NCBI RefSeq assembly: GCF_018991925.1 | Contig: NW_024732415.1 | Location: 1,794,338 to 1,858,337 of the forward strand | Direction: 5' to 3' | DNA: 64,000 nt | From: Homarus americanus | Lineage: Eukaryota; Arthropoda; Malacostraca; Decapoda; Nephropidae | Shown: positions 1-11,599 of the stretch, in pieces | Layout: every line of letters starts with the position of its first letter | Numbering within the stretch: position 1 is the first letter of the stretch | Notes under the pieces: model-generated | What the model was told of the DNA's origin: nothing | The model's database searches: none | What the model saw: the letters and a program-made list of their open reading frames with translations, nothing else | Program-made: the position numbers and the translations under genes

Positions 1-113
1 ACAGGGGTTAAAACCATGGTCTTCAAGGGGTTAAATAGAACGATGACATTGACGAGCTAAAAAAACATAAAACATCAACTAGAGAGAGGAGGAAAATTAA
101 ACATATCCGCTTC

Positions 114-210
114 AGGAGGAGGAGGAGGAGGAGGAGGAGGAGGAGGAGGAGGAGGAGAGGAGGAGGAGGAGGAGGAGGAGGAGGAGGAGGAGGAGAGGAG
201 GAGGAGGAGG
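114..210. repeat. (AGG)n microsatellite
   Basis: This is a nearly pure GGA/AGG trinucleotide tract with two one-base interruptions. It is purine-only on the + strand. Confidence 0.95.
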
Positions 211-444
211 TCAGTTAGGTACTACAGGTAATTAATGAACTACCTGATAACACCTGGTCATGTTTGGCTTAATGTGTTTACGTGTTTCCCGTGTTGTTAG
301 ATGCTTTGTTTACACTCTTGTTTATCTTATTAACCTTTGTTTACTTAGCAGGTAACACGTCTGACCTTGTCTCGAGGATAATTTTGTCAAGCTAAATGCA
401 GATAATTGTGGATAATCTTGTCTGGGGGTAAAGTGGATACTCTC

Positions 445-545
445 GTTCATCCATTCATCTACCCGCTCGCCCACCCACTCATCCATCCACCCATCTACTC
501 ACCCACCCGTCCACCCATCACCCGCTCGCCCACCCACCCACCTGT
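445..545. repeat. CCAC/CATC-rich simple repeat
   Basis: Degenerate tandem CCCACCCATC-like units. The short ORF across it is only the repeat being translated. Confidence 0.8.
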
Positions 546-654
546 CATATCCGTGGGCGGTTCTCTGGCCCTTGGTGACAGTGAGAGGCGTGGTTAAAGA
601 AGAACACCCTCAAGTCCCTCATAGTACCCGACCCGTAACTGAACTCGATCCCGG

Positions 655-808
655 AATCTAACCTAAGTTACCCTAAAACCTAACCTATCAAACTTAGTCT
701 AACATAAACTAAAACCTAAACAAAATTAACCCCCAACTTAATTAACCCAAAACCTAACCCAATTAAACCAAAAAATCTAACCTAACCTAACCTAACCTAA
801 CCTGACCT
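655..808. repeat. Degenerate (CCTAA)n telomere-like tract
   Basis: Imperfect CCTAA units become perfect at about 776-805. CCTAA is the complement of the arthropod telomere unit TTAGG, so this is an interstitial telomere-like repeat. Confidence 0.8.
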
Positions 809-1182
809 AACAAACCGGTAACAAAAGAGTGAAGTGAAGAGCGACACCTTTACTTCCTTACCTGACCTCTATAATATTCTCACCTGTCGCTAACTCTCCC
901 ACGCCTCAGGTAGAACTACAACTCATACCAGAAACTATTTAATTAACACAATACAAAATTCTAATTAACTAACTAACTAACCACGACACACTACTCCTTA
1001 AAGTTAGATAATAATAATTCTACAACAACTTTAAGAATATTTTTAGCAAGGTAATTCATTAGGGTTAATTACCAGGTATTAGGTAAGATATAAGATACCC
1101 TTTTCTCTTTTTCTTAACACGGCTGAAGGAGCAAGGTTGAGGGGCTAGAGTGACAGGTTATACAGGGTGGAGGAGGAAGGTT

Positions 1183-1765
1183 AATGGAGAACAGGAAGAA
1201 CTACTGATGAAGAACAGGAAGGGGTACTGATGAAGAACAGGAAGGGGTACTGATGAAGAACAGGAGGAACTACTGATGAAGAACAGGAGGAACTACTGAT
1301 GAAGAACAGGAGGAACTACTGATGAAGAACAGGAGGAACTACTGATGAAGAACAGGAGGAACTACTGATGAAGAACAGGAGGAACTACTGATGAAGAACA
1401 GGAAGAACTACTGATGAAGAACAGGAAGGGGTACTGATGGAGAACAGGAAGAACTACTGATGAAGAACAGGAAGAACTACTGATGAAGAACAGGAAGGGG
1501 TACTGATGAAGAACAGGAGGAACTACTGATGAAGAACAGGAAGAACTACTGATGAAGAACAGGAGGAACTACTGATGAAGAACAGGAAGAACTACTGATG
1601 AAGAACAGGAAGGGGTACTGATGAAGAACAGGAAGAACTACTGATGAAGAACAGGAAGGGGTACTGATGAAGAACAGGAGGAACTACTGATGAAGAACAG
1701 GAAGAACTACTGATGAAGAACAGGAGGAACTACTGATGAAGAACAGGAAGAAGTATTGATGAAAA
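1183..1765. repeat. 23-bp minisatellite
   Basis: About 25 tandem copies of a 23-bp purine-rich unit containing GATGAAGAACAGG, with two alternating subtypes (AGGAACTACT and AAGGGGTACT). A CAA/ACC-rich stretch follows to about 1945. Confidence 0.95.
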
Positions 1766-1986
1766 AGGAAGAGAAGAAGGAGATAAATAAGAAGCACAAG
1801 AAGAGAAAGAATAACAACACTGACTATAACCACCACCATAACAACCACAATAACTACCCCAACCACAACAACCATCACCCCTAACCACAACAACCATCAA
1901 CCACAACCATGAACCCAACTACAACCACCTCAACCAACAGCAAGAATCCCGTCACCACACTCAACCAAACACCAGAAGATTTATTG

Positions 1987-1987
<1 letters not shown>

Positions 1988-2032
<45 letters not shown>
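1988..2032. repeat. (GT)n microsatellite
   Basis: Uninterrupted GT dinucleotides. Confidence 0.95.
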
Positions 2033-2036
<4 letters not shown>

Positions 2037-2197
2037 GAGCTCAGCAGGTTAGGTCAAGGCAGGCCACACTCTACCACAGGAATATAATATGGCTAGAATA
2101 ATTATACCAAGTCACTATAAATTATTAATATACATTATACACCTATCAAGTATGAACCAGTCAGTGTATTAGTATGTAGGTCCGGAGATGACTCAGT

Positions 2198-2356
2198 GTA
2201 TGTATGTATGTATGTATGTATGTATGTATGTATGTACAGTATAGTTGATAAAAGATGTTAGTAGGTAAGGATGATTGTTTAACCCTCTGAGGACGTTGTT
2301 TTAGTACACACACACACACACACACATACACACACACACACAGACACACACACACG
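2198..2356. repeat. (TATG)n followed by (CA)n
   Basis: A (TATG)n tract at 2198-2236 and an imperfect (CA)n tract at 2306-2356, separated by about 70 bp of unique sequence. Confidence 0.9.
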
Positions 2357-2908
2357 AGAGAGAGATACGACGACACGATTCTACAGCGGATTATAGTGTT
2401 ACAGTGTGCCTGCTTGGTGTTAAAGACGCATCATACCTGGGCAGGTGTCTACAAGGAGCCTCGAGAATACTGTGCGTTTTATGCTGTGTTGTGAAAGTTC
2501 CTCGTGATGTTGCCAACTAAACAAAAGAAATTAATATTGTTTACCTTGTTTACTTTGGTTGTCTTTCCTTCAAGGTACTGCAAACAATGGATAAGCGTAA
2601 AAACTATTAAAACAAATTGCCTTTTCTACCTGTCTTGTGAAAGTTCTTCAGGGTGTTGCAAACAAACAAAAATATTCTTCTTCTATTTTCTAAGGATTTT
2701 GTAGTTGTTACAAATAGATACATTAATACTGATCTTGTTTACATTGTAGGAACTCCTTCTCGCTGCTACAAACCAAACGAAAATATTTATCTTCCATACA
2801 ATAAAAAAAAAAATAATATTATGTTATTTTCTTACAAACTCCTTCAGGTTTGCCAAGCATTAACGGTACTCACTATTGTGATCGTCAGTGAGCGTCATGT
2901 CATTCAAG

Positions 2909-3205
<297 letters not shown>

Positions 3206-4006
3206 GACTAAGACCAGGAGCTTATCTGGTATCCTATGTTTGTGTATTATTAAACTTAAAAATACAATTCCGTAAGTTGTTTTACACGATGGAAATTCAC
3301 AGTCATAAAATCATCAAATTCGTTGTTGTTTTTTCTTCTGTCGAGGATCTTCATCGCATCTCCTCATGTGACCTATAAACTGCGGTGGTTGTGAAAGCAT
3401 TCAAGTTCTGATGGTGGAGTTGAACTCCGTATACGAGACATCACAACCTACAGTACATCATCTTGAGAATGTCCATGTTAATTTTAAACCTCAGGATCAA
3501 CTTCATGTAACATTGAATATGGGAACTACATCAATTTTCATCTAAAAAAAATATATATATACGAGGAAATTGTAAAATTAGTTTCACTTTCATCTGTCTG
3601 TCCTTAAAGCTGAGACAAAACTCGCCAGTAATGACAAGTTTCACCTTCTAGACCAATTCGGTATTTTTTTCCGGTTCCGCTTTCGTGACTTGATCTCTAG
3701 AATGTAGGTTAGAATCCGAGAATGACTTACAAGTAATGACTTCATCGTGACGACGGGAAGTTGACTTATGACGGTGGAGGGTGAAGGAGGAGTTCTGACT
3801 CATTTAACAGAGTTACCACGTCAGGGCAAGATTATATTAGTACAAGTTAAAGTGAAGACATTATGGTTGACGTCTTAGGCTTTAGGTGAGGGTGAACTGT
3901 GTGTGTGTGTCTCTCTCTCTTGTCGGGATATGTTTCTTAAAGTGCAAAGATCGATAATAAACATCAAGATTATGTAGATAAGTCGTAAAATCTCCTGTAG
4001 ATAAAA

Positions 4007-4048
<42 letters not shown>

Positions 4049-4275
4049 GCATTCTCTGCTATTGAACTACACGTACAAGGACACACCTGCAGTCTCCCAC
4101 ACCTCCATAACGGACAGACATTACGTGTTTCCCAGCTCACACACCATGACACACCCCCTCCTACACACCTGACCGCTGCCAAGGTCGTGAAGGATATCAT
4201 TATCAACACGAAGGACATATCAAGAAAAAAGTTCCTTTAATTAATATAGGATCCTTATGAGATTGGTACAGGGCG

Positions 4276-4316
<41 letters not shown>

Positions 4317-5300
4317 CTCTTGGGTGAATTCTTTACTTCTTGGGGGGGGGGGAGGTGTACGTTCTCTGTGCAGCACGAGACAAGCCCTTATTGTTCTATT
4401 GATCGAGTGAACGCCCTGGTTTGCCGTTCCAATCAGCATCGATCACTCTAAGGTCTTCTGATTGCGCGTGTCTCTTCTTCCGTTGACTAAATGCACTCGT
4501 CACTTGACTTATTGCACATCCCTTGCTGCTCCGTTGACTGTAATTGCATTCTTGCTTACGCAGATCACGTGCAGTCCTCGCTCTACTTATTACAAACAAA
4601 TTCTTCTCTCTCTGAAGAACAAGCACATTCGACACGCCTCCTTTCCTTTCCCTTCACCTTCCTTCTCTTTCCTTCCCCTCCCTTCACCTTCCTCCCTCCC
4701 TCCCTGACGTGTAAGGCCAGCTAACACCTGTGGTCAAAAGCAACACCTGACAACACCCTTCCCACCTGTTATATGACTAAACCTTGTGCATTGGCAGAGT
4801 AACAAACAGGTATATTCAGTAATGTGAACAGTGATGGGGGTTACATCTCTCCACACATCTGTTTACACTTGGGTGTTTAACTAATCATGTAACTCTGGAT
4901 TCTATTACAGGGAAAGGTCATATTTTTTTTTATCGGTGATGGGAACAGTTTCTTTATAACTCTTGTGAACAGGTTTAATGACTTCTTTTGCTCTCTTTCT
5001 TTCTTTATTCTTATTTTTTTAATCTTTTCCTCCGCCTCTCTCTCCTTCAGCTTCTTCGTGTACCTACCAATCACCTGTGTTCATACGTCACCGTCGAGTC
5101 ATTTGCTTAACGTCTCTATATGGTCGTCAGTAAATACGATGCTCTATGGAAGAATCTGTCACTTTCTAGTTAGTTCACCTCTAATGCTTTTGGACGCTGT
5201 GGAATAAAATGGAATAATTTTATACTTTCTACGTAAACTAGTTCGGTACTCTGGAGCAATTGTGATAATATATACCCTTTAAATATTAGCCAATCATTCT
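3206..5300. other. No gene seen; unique sequence with short SSRs
   Basis: I see no coding evidence here. It contains a (CA)n at 4007-4047, a (GT)n at 4277-4313 and a pyrimidine-rich stretch at about 4640-4706. The remainder is AT-rich unique sequence upstream of cassette 1. Confidence 0.6.
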
Positions 5301-5592
5301 GGTGTGTGTGTGTGTGAGAGAGAGAGAGAAAGAGGAGAGAAAGTGTGTGTGTGTGTGTGTGTGTGTGACAGAGAGGTCAGAAGCAATGCCGGGCACTGTT
5401 GAGGAAAGAGAAAGGGGAAGATCGATTTTTTGTTTCCTCTCTCCTCCTCCTCCTGCCCTTCTGCCCTCCTTGCCCCCAAAGAGCATTAGGACTTTTCCAA
5501 CTAGAAGGATACACTAGAAACCTAACCTAACCTAACCTAACCTAACCTAACCTAACCTAACCTAACCTAACCTAACCTAACCTAACCTAACT
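5301..5592. repeat. GT/GA repeat and perfect (CCTAA)n array
   Basis: A mixed GT/GA tract at 5301-5368 and about 14 perfect CCTAA units at 5521-5590, roughly 190 bp before the cassette 1 TATA box. Confidence 0.95.
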
Positions 5593-5759
5593 TCTTCCTC
5601 AGCCTAAAAGCTAAAGATAACTTCAGTTCCTCCTCCTCATCACCTCTCACTTACCTTGGCCCTTTCTTCCCCAATTTTTCTTCCTTCGCTTCTTCCCTCC
5701 CCCCCCAACCCCCCCCCGCCCCCACCTCCTCCTCCTTCTCCCCCCCAGCTCACCACCCT

Positions 5760-5877
5760 AGTCCCCTTCTCTCGCCGCGTCAGTATAAATAATGCCGGGC
5801 TGGTCGACATCGGCACTTCGGCTGGGCTTCTCGTAGTGCTCGCTCCTACCCCTGGCTTATCTCAATACACTTGCAAG
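5760..5877 (+). promoter_or_regulatory. A1 core promoter and noncoding exon 1
   Basis: TATAAAT lies at 5784-5790 after a C-rich pyrimidine tract. About 30 bp downstream a transcription start is plausible near 5815. The stretch from there to 5877 has no ATG and ends AAG before the donor GTGGGT at 5878, so it reads as an ATG-free leader exon. The block CCGCGTCAGTATAAATA is closely matched upstream of A2. The exon would join the acceptor at 8711, giving a 2,834-bp intron. The start site is inferred from spacing only. Confidence 0.65.
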
Positions 5878-5942
5878 GTGGGTGTATCTACTGTGTTCTT
5901 GTTGTGCTGTGTTAAACTCCTCCTTACTCACCCAGTCTAATT

Positions 5943-6949
5943 ATTTTATACCAGACAAAGATACGAAACTTTAAACGTATTTTATTCTGTTTGGGTGAAA
6001 ATTATTATAAAAAAAAAAAAAATTAGCGACGTTGAAAACAAACTTACTTAAAGAACGTAAACTCAGCGAGGTGTTGGTATTAAAGTGTATGTGTGTGTGT
6101 GAAGATCAGAAACGATGATAAAAGTGAGAATAATCCATATATGTGATACATAGGTGAAGTTATCATCGTCTTCCTCCCGCCACACACCCAACTGGATTAC
6201 ATATTTTGTTATTCTTACGTTCAGCTCAAGTGTTGAAAAAAAAAAACCCAACCCTCGTCATGGGGTTTGTTTGACTGGTTTTAGTAACTGGTTTTATTGA
6301 CTGTTTTTTATCAATTAAACCATCCGAAAGCTGGATCGTCTTTCTATATCGACAGTCGGAAGCGTTCTACATTACTTCCAGCTACGCAACAATACACCAA
6401 TCGGAGCTATTCGTTACGCATGACTCTTATACGCTGTTACATTGTTAAACTTACGCGTGGTTATCTTACTCATCCACAACCAAGTGTTTGGAGATTATTT
6501 TGTTATCATTTAAAGAATAAAACCAAGTGGGTGAATATTCCCCACACATCTCCACCATACCTCTGTTTAAATGCGTATCTTCCTAAATGTGCATTTTGGT
6601 CTAGATGCTTTATTTAGTGTACAGTAGAAGCGTATCTCAATTACAGTAGGCCTACATATTACATTATCAAAGCCTATCTCAGTGCTTATGTCGCCTCAGT
6701 CTAAATGTTTCTTTATCTTCGTGTATATAAAAATGCGTAACCACGACGTTGCGGATCTCTAAATGGGTACGTATGCAAAGGCGCAATCCGTTCTCAATAA
6801 CACTTTGATCGTTATATATATATTCATTACACGTGTCAGGGAGGGAGCCTTCCACTGGCATGACCTCAGCAACTTTTCCCCGGGATTCCACCGTCGAAAA
6901 CCTCCTCTCACACACGCATTCTCTCTGCCATGCGCACACACATCCACCC

Positions 6950-6950
<1 letters not shown>
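5943..6950. other. A1 intron 1, unique part
   Basis: AT-rich unique sequence with no recognisable gene. Short ORFs here have no family resemblance that I can see. Confidence 0.5.
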
Positions 6951-6990
<40 letters not shown>

Positions 6991-7338
6991 TTAAACTGTA
7001 CCTATGCGTCTTACTTATCACGTCTTGGTAATACTTCAGTAGATGTTATCCAGCAGTGTTCTCATTACAGCATACAACCCCCCCTTCCCCCCTGTCTCAT
7101 TCCTAACTTTATCTATCGCTATCTGTGTCATTCCTAACTCTATCTATCGCTATCTGTGTCATTCCTAACTTTATCTATCGCTATCTGTGTCATTCCTAAC
7201 TCTATCTATCGCTATCTGTGTCATTCCTAACTCTATCTATCGCTATCTGTGTCATTCCTTACTTTATCTATCGCTATCTGTGTCATTCCTAACTCTATCT
7301 ATCGCTATTTGTGTCATTCCTAAGTTTATCTATCGGTG
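6951..7338. repeat. (CA)n and 31-bp minisatellite in A1 intron 1
   Basis: A (CA)n tract at 6951-6988 is followed at 7098-7338 by about eight head-to-tail copies of a 31-bp unit containing CTATCTATCGCTATC. A pyrimidine-rich stretch continues to about 7630. Confidence 0.9.
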
Positions 7339-7848
7339 ATTATCGTTATTCGTCACCCTATCTACAACCTTTCCATTTCCATTCATTTCTCTCTTTCTAT
7401 TTAATCCCTTCCTCCCCACGCCCCCCTTTGCTCACGTCTCCCTCCCCTCCCGTCATCTCCCCTTCTCTCCTCCCTTCTCTGCATTTCCCTTTCTCTCCTT
7501 CCCTTCCTCACGTCTCCCCCTCCCCACGTCCCATCTCCCCAAACTTATTTTTGTATTTTTGCTTTTAATACTCTCCCACATGGCCTTTCCTCCCACCCAC
7601 CTCCCACCCAACCCCACCCACCTTCCCACCCTCCTCTCACCCTCCTAAAACCCTATGGGGAGGGTGTAGCTGGTAGGATCAACGCCCCCCCTGGATAAAC
7701 GACAAAACAACACAGACGCGAAGATCAACTTTTCCAACACTTTTAGCCACGAGAAATTTTCCTCTATTGGTAATTTTCGTTTAATTGATTTTTTTTTCTT
7801 TCTACGAGGTGATTTATTTTGGTTGTGTATTTCATCGTCTTTATCACG

Positions 7849-8043
7849 TAGTTATGAGTAGAGGTGTTATGAGTACAGGTGTTGTGAGTACAGGTGTTAT
7901 GAGTACAGGTGTTATGAGTACAGGTGTCATGAGTACTGGTGTTATGGGTACAGGTGTTATGGGTACAGGTGTTATGAGTACAGGTTTCATGAGTACTGGT
8001 GTTATGAGTACAGGTGTTGTGAGTGCAGGTGTTGTGAGACTCT
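7849..8043. repeat. 15-bp minisatellite (GTTATGAGTACAGGT)
   Basis: About 12-13 tandem copies of a 15-bp unit with point variants, inside A1 intron 1. Confidence 0.9.
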
Positions 8044-8134
8044 GGGGTGTGTCCAGTATTTACATCAGTTAGGAAGATGTGTGCTACCGAGTAGACATGA
8101 CAGCCAAGCATCCCTCATGCTGACTCGCAGTGTG

Positions 8135-8507
8135 CACGAGGGGAGGTGCACGAGGGGAGGTGCACGAGTATGGGGTGCACGAGGGGAGGTGCACGAGGGG
8201 AGGTGCACTAGTATGAGGTTCACGGGGGTGAGGTGCACTAGTATGAGGTTCACGAGGGGAGGTGCACGAGGGGAGGTGCACGAGGGTGAGGTGCACGAGG
8301 GAAGGTGCACGAGCGTGAGGTGCACGAGGGTGAGGTGCACGAGGGTGAGGTGCACGAGGGTGAGGTCCACGAGGGGAGGTGCACGAGGGGGGTGCACGAG
8401 AGTAAGGTGCACGAGAGTGAGGTGCACGAGGGGAGGTGCACGAGGGTGAGGTGCACGAGGTTAAGGTGCACGAGGGCGAGGTGCACGAGGGAAGCTGCAC
8501 GATGCGT
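8135..8507. repeat. 15-bp G-rich minisatellite in A1 intron 1
   Basis: About 24 copies of GGTGCACGAGGGGAG and close variants, ending about 30 bp before the conserved pre-acceptor block of A1. The unit lacks in-frame stops in several frames, so long artefactual ORFs cover both strands. Confidence 0.95.
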
Positions 8508-8537
8508 TAGGTAAAAGTGCTCTTGAGCAAGCAACAA

Positions 8538-8711
8538 CCAGGTCAGCGCCTCGCGGCTCATCTGGGCGATAAAGTCCTCGGGTCAGCCCACAAAGCATAG
8601 AGAAATTGCACAGAGGGAGCGGCGCGTGATTGGACTTTATTCCCAAATGAGTTGCCGAGACGCGGGGGTTCCAATCACCGCTGTTCTAACCTGTGGAATT
8701 TCTCTTTGCAG
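8538..8711 (+). promoter_or_regulatory. Conserved pre-acceptor intronic block of A1
   Basis: This block starts at CCAGGTCAG and recurs almost unchanged at 38585-38760 and 52703-52878, and in a noisier form at 27590-27751. Upstream of it the introns are unrelated. It contains a GATA core (GGCGATAAAG), an inverted CCAAT (GATTGG), a branch-point-like CTAAC at 8686-8690 and the acceptor TTTCTCTTTGCAG. It may be regulatory, or may simply mark the left edge of a gene-conversion tract. Confidence 0.6.
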
Positions 8712-8712
8712 G

Positions 8713-9867
8713 ATGTGGCGTTTGACGGCGACGCTGCTGGTGGCTGCCCTGGCCTCAGCAACTCCTCAGGGAGGATACTTGCCTCCTCGACCAGATCCCG
8801 TCTGTCCACCTGTCACCTCTGTCGTGTACGACACCCGCGTCCAGACCTCCGTCTACGTCCAGACCGTCAACCAGGTCAACACACAGTACATCACCACAAC
8901 ACAAGTCAGACAACAGGTGGTGCCAACTACATTCTACCAGACTCGAGTTGTTACTCAGGTTCGGTACCAGACCAGTGTGGTCCAGCAAACGTCGGTCCTT
9001 TATATTGACAGAGTAGTGACTCAGACGGTTCCAAGCCCACCCATCCAGCAGACCATTTACGTTACATCAACTCGCGTCGTACCGCAAGTTAGTTATGTGA
9101 CCCGCACCCAAGTCCAGACCCAGGTGGTGCCTGTAGAGGTAACCCGCACACAGATTCAGACAATATACCAACCTGTGGTCAGTTACTTCACTCAGGTGGT
9201 GCAGCAGACCCGCGTGGTCTCCATCCCAGGCCCCGACATAGTACAGACCCGCTATCAAACACAGTACCAGACCTCCGTTGTGAGGCGCCAGGGACCAGGT
9301 AACACTCGCTACGTTACCTCGACGCAGTACCGGCAGCAGGTCCAGACCAGCTATGTCCGAGGCCAAAATGTTTACAGTACCTCCTACGTACAGCGCCAGC
9401 AGGTCATTCCCTACACTTCCGTCAACACGCGTTACCAAACTACTTACGTTACTCGAGAACAGGTGGTGACCAGGACCAACGTCGTCACCCAGACACAGGT
9501 CCAGACCCAGGTGGTCCCTCAGGAGGTGGTGCGAACACAGGTGGTGCCCACCACCATCTACACCACCCGTTACGAGACCAGGGTTCAGCCCTTCACTCAG
9601 GTACAGACGGTGGTCCAGACCCGGTATGTCACCCCCGCCCCTGTAGTCAAAACCCAGCAACAAGTGCAGACCTCAGTGGTCCAAGTGCCCGGTCAGAACC
9701 GAGTCATCACAAAACAAGTAGTTCGAACTCAACAACAACAGCAGGTGGTCTACCAGACCGTCAACCAACCACGACAGGTGACCGTCACACAGACCATCAC
9801 CGCCACCTGTGGCAAGACCGGATACAACTACAACACTCCCGCCACCCCCTTCAACTACGGCAAATAA
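8713..9867 (+). CDS. A1: secreted two-cysteine V/T/Q/Y/R-rich repeat protein, type A
   Basis: A 384-residue protein of unrecognised family. I start it at 8713, the first ATG after the acceptor, because this gives the signal peptide MWRLTATLLVAALASA. An in-frame extension to 8626 runs back through the branch point and pyrimidine tract. The mature part begins TPQGGYLPPRP, has Cys31, then 334 residues without cysteine made of irregular TQVVPTT, VYQT and RTQVQTQVV blocks whose alternating polar and hydrophobic residues suggest beta strands. Cys366, GYNY and a tail ending FNYGK follow. Acidic residues are few and Arg is frequent. Residues about 75-225 differ from A3/A4 while the remainder is nearly identical. 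A polyadenylation signal follows at 10029. An extracellular structural or cuticular role is inferred from composition only. Confidence 0.88.
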   Translation: MWRLTATLLVAALASATPQGGYLPPRPDPVCPPVTSVVYDTRVQTSVYVQTVNQVNTQYITTTQVRQQVVPTTFYQTRVVTQVRYQTSVVQQTSVLYIDRVVTQTVPSPPIQQTIYVTSTRVVPQVSYVTRTQVQTQVVPVEVTRTQIQTIYQPVVSYFTQVVQQTRVVSIPGPDIVQTRYQTQYQTSVVRRQGPGNTRYVTSTQYRQQVQTSYVRGQNVYSTSYVQRQQVIPYTSVNTRYQTTYVTREQVVTRTNVVTQTQVQTQVVPQEVVRTQVVPTTIYTTRYETRVQPFTQVQTVVQTRYVTPAPVVKTQQQVQTSVVQVPGQNRVITKQVVRTQQQQQVVYQTVNQPRQVTVTQTITATCGKTGYNYNTPATPFNYGK

Positions 9868-10028
9868 TCTAAAATAAGTCATATGGTTGAGATCTAATTT
9901 ATGTTATTTTGAATTTAGTTTAAATTCATCTACAAAAACGGAGAAAAATTAAAAGAGAATTTGTTTGTTTTTATCTTTTGAGTTTATGTGAAGACAGGTT
10001 GTCCCACTACTGACATGTACTGAAGTTC

Positions 10029-10034
10029 ATTAAA
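10029..10034 (+). terminator. Candidate A1 polyadenylation signal ATTAAA
   Basis: ATTAAA lies 162 nt after the A1 stop and is followed by a GT-rich stretch (TTGTGTTTT). It lies before the GTAAGT donor at 10095, so use of this site would give an A-only transcript. Confidence 0.45.
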
Positions 10035-10094
10035 ACTTGGTAACGAAACTGTTGTGTTTTACCGACATTCCCTGAGCCAGTCACCTCCCCGAGT

Positions 10095-10184
10095 GTAAGT
10101 ATAAATTGTTTACTCTCGTTCAACAAGCTGTGTTATAACATCACCTACTTATATCTGAATTAATCTGACTATATATTTCACCAG
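10095..10184 (+). other. Candidate 90-bp intron in the A1-B1 gap
   Basis: A consensus donor GTAAGTAT at 10095 pairs with the acceptor ATTTCACCAG ending at 10184, five bases before the B1 ATG. A GTAAGT donor occurs in the same place in all four cassettes. The sequence upstream of the donor has no clear TATA box. Confidence 0.55.
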
Positions 10185-10189
10185 ACACA

Positions 10190-11398
10190 ATGTGGCCGCT
10201 GTTCCTGCTCCTGCTGCTGGGCTTCTCCCAAGGAAGCGCTGTGGACAGACCTCGTCGAGAGCTTTTAGGAAACGGCATTGGATTACAGTCGTCTCAGAAC
10301 GGGTACCTGCCACCACAACGCGACTACTGTCGGCCCTCCACCATCTACCGCACACAGACCCAGTACTCCACCCAGGTCATCCCCTCCACCGTCTACAACA
10401 ACGACGTACAATACGTCACCCAGACGTCCGTCCGCACACAGCAGGTATACACCACTGTGTACTCTGAGGTGGTCCGCACCCAGGTGGTGCCCTCCGTCCA
10501 GTACCAGACAGTGACTGTGACCCGCACCGAGCAGAACGTCCGCACACAGGTCGTCACTCTGCCACCACAAGTCAACTACGTCACACGTACACAACAAGCT
10601 GTGACGACACAGGTACAGTACCAGACCAGATACTCCACCAGCATCCTGCAGGTCCCAACAACTGTTGTCAGGAATGTTGTTTCTACACAGGTGGTTCCTC
10701 AGCAGGTGGTGAGCACCGTCTACCAGACACAGTTTGTCACCAGGACCCAACAGCTACCTGGACAGACCCGTACCGTGGACCGTACTCAGTACAGCACCAT
10801 TTACTCCACCGTGGTAGTACCTGGCCAGGACGTGGTAAAAACACAAAATGTTGTGAGGACCAACGTCATCACCCAGACCGTCACACAGCCAGGCCAGACC
10901 CAGGTCATCACCTCCACCAATGTGGTTCCCGTCACCACTACCATCTTCTCCGAGGTGGTGGTCACCAACACCCAGACACAGTACGTGACGCGCACCCAGG
11001 TACAGCAGCAGGTGACCACCGTCTACCGCACACAGCAGGTGCCACAGTACGTCACCAGGACCGTCACCGTCCCCCAGCAGGTGGTGAGCACTCAGGTGTC
11101 AACACAGGTGGTGCCCACAACCATCTACAGCCAACAGGTGGTACCAACTGTGGTCAACCTGCCCGCCGAGACCAGGTACACCACAGTGTACCGCACCTCC
11201 GTCCGCACCCAGCAGCTACCGGGTCAGACCCGCACCGAGTACCAGACCAGCGTGGTCTACAGGACCAACTACGTCACCTCCACAGTGTTCAACCAGCAGT
11301 ACAACACCGTGACGGCCACCAGGACCTACCAGCCAGACTGTAACACCGGCTACAACTACAAGGAACCTGCCCGACCATTCGACCCCTATGGTCGTTAG
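10190..11398 (+). CDS. B1: secreted two-cysteine V/T/Q/Y/R-rich repeat protein, type B
   Basis: A 402-residue secreted protein of unrecognised family. The signal peptide is about MWPLFLLLLLGFSQGSA, followed by a furin-like R-P-R-R at residues 20-23, GYLPP at 38-42, Cys47, then 336 residues without cysteine built from blocks such as RTQVVP, VYRT, TTIYSQQVVP and LPGQTRT. Cys384, GYNY and a tail ending DPYGR close it. It shares its layout with the A proteins but the core sequence is different. The start at 10190 is the first ATG after the acceptor at 10184. The coding sequence is rich in C-ending codons, unlike the AT-rich flanks. The core (10340-11359) matches B3 and B4 almost base for base. 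The polyadenylation signal AATAAA lies at 11577. Confidence 0.88.
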   Translation: MWPLFLLLLLGFSQGSAVDRPRRELLGNGIGLQSSQNGYLPPQRDYCRPSTIYRTQTQYSTQVIPSTVYNNDVQYVTQTSVRTQQVYTTVYSEVVRTQVVPSVQYQTVTVTRTEQNVRTQVVTLPPQVNYVTRTQQAVTTQVQYQTRYSTSILQVPTTVVRNVVSTQVVPQQVVSTVYQTQFVTRTQQLPGQTRTVDRTQYSTIYSTVVVPGQDVVKTQNVVRTNVITQTVTQPGQTQVITSTNVVPVTTTIFSEVVVTNTQTQYVTRTQVQQQVTTVYRTQQVPQYVTRTVTVPQQVVSTQVSTQVVPTTIYSQQVVPTVVNLPAETRYTTVYRTSVRTQQLPGQTRTEYQTSVVYRTNYVTSTVFNQQYNTVTATRTYQPDCNTGYNYKEPARPFDPYGR

Positions 11399-11576
11399 TC
11401 TTACCAATATCACAACTAGGGGGAGAATGATAAACTTGTTGACAATATCCTCCATGTGGGTAGCCATGTTAATATTTGTAAGCGAATGAAGTGTCAGTAA
11501 AACGTGCAGTTATATTTAACGTTTCGTTCATACAAGTTGAGAGAATATCACTATTTAAAAATTATTGTTGTCTTTG

Positions 11577-11582
11577 AATAAA
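11577..11582 (+). terminator. B1 polyadenylation signal AATAAA
   Basis: Canonical AATAAA 179 nt after the B1 stop. Confidence 0.65.
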
Positions 11583-11599
11583 ACGGATGATTCTGATGC

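Noticed and set aside
1183..1765. Hammerhead ribozyme array (repeated CTGATGA)
   Set aside because: The GAAA core and a second and third stem with a cleavage site are missing in the unit.
8626..8712. In-frame N-terminal extension of A genes (MIGLYSQMSC..., also 38675 and 52688)
   Set aside because: It reads through the branch site CTAAC and the pyrimidine tract of a good acceptor, buries a typical signal peptide, and differs in length between copies.
9067..9663. 198-codon antisense frame inside A1 (also in A3 and A4, 39116-39712 and 53234-53830), and 151-155 codon antisense frames in B genes
   Set aside because: These mirror the codon composition of the sense genes (few TTA/CTA/TCA triplets in sense). 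They have no signal, domain or independent conservation and recur only because the sense cores are homogenised.
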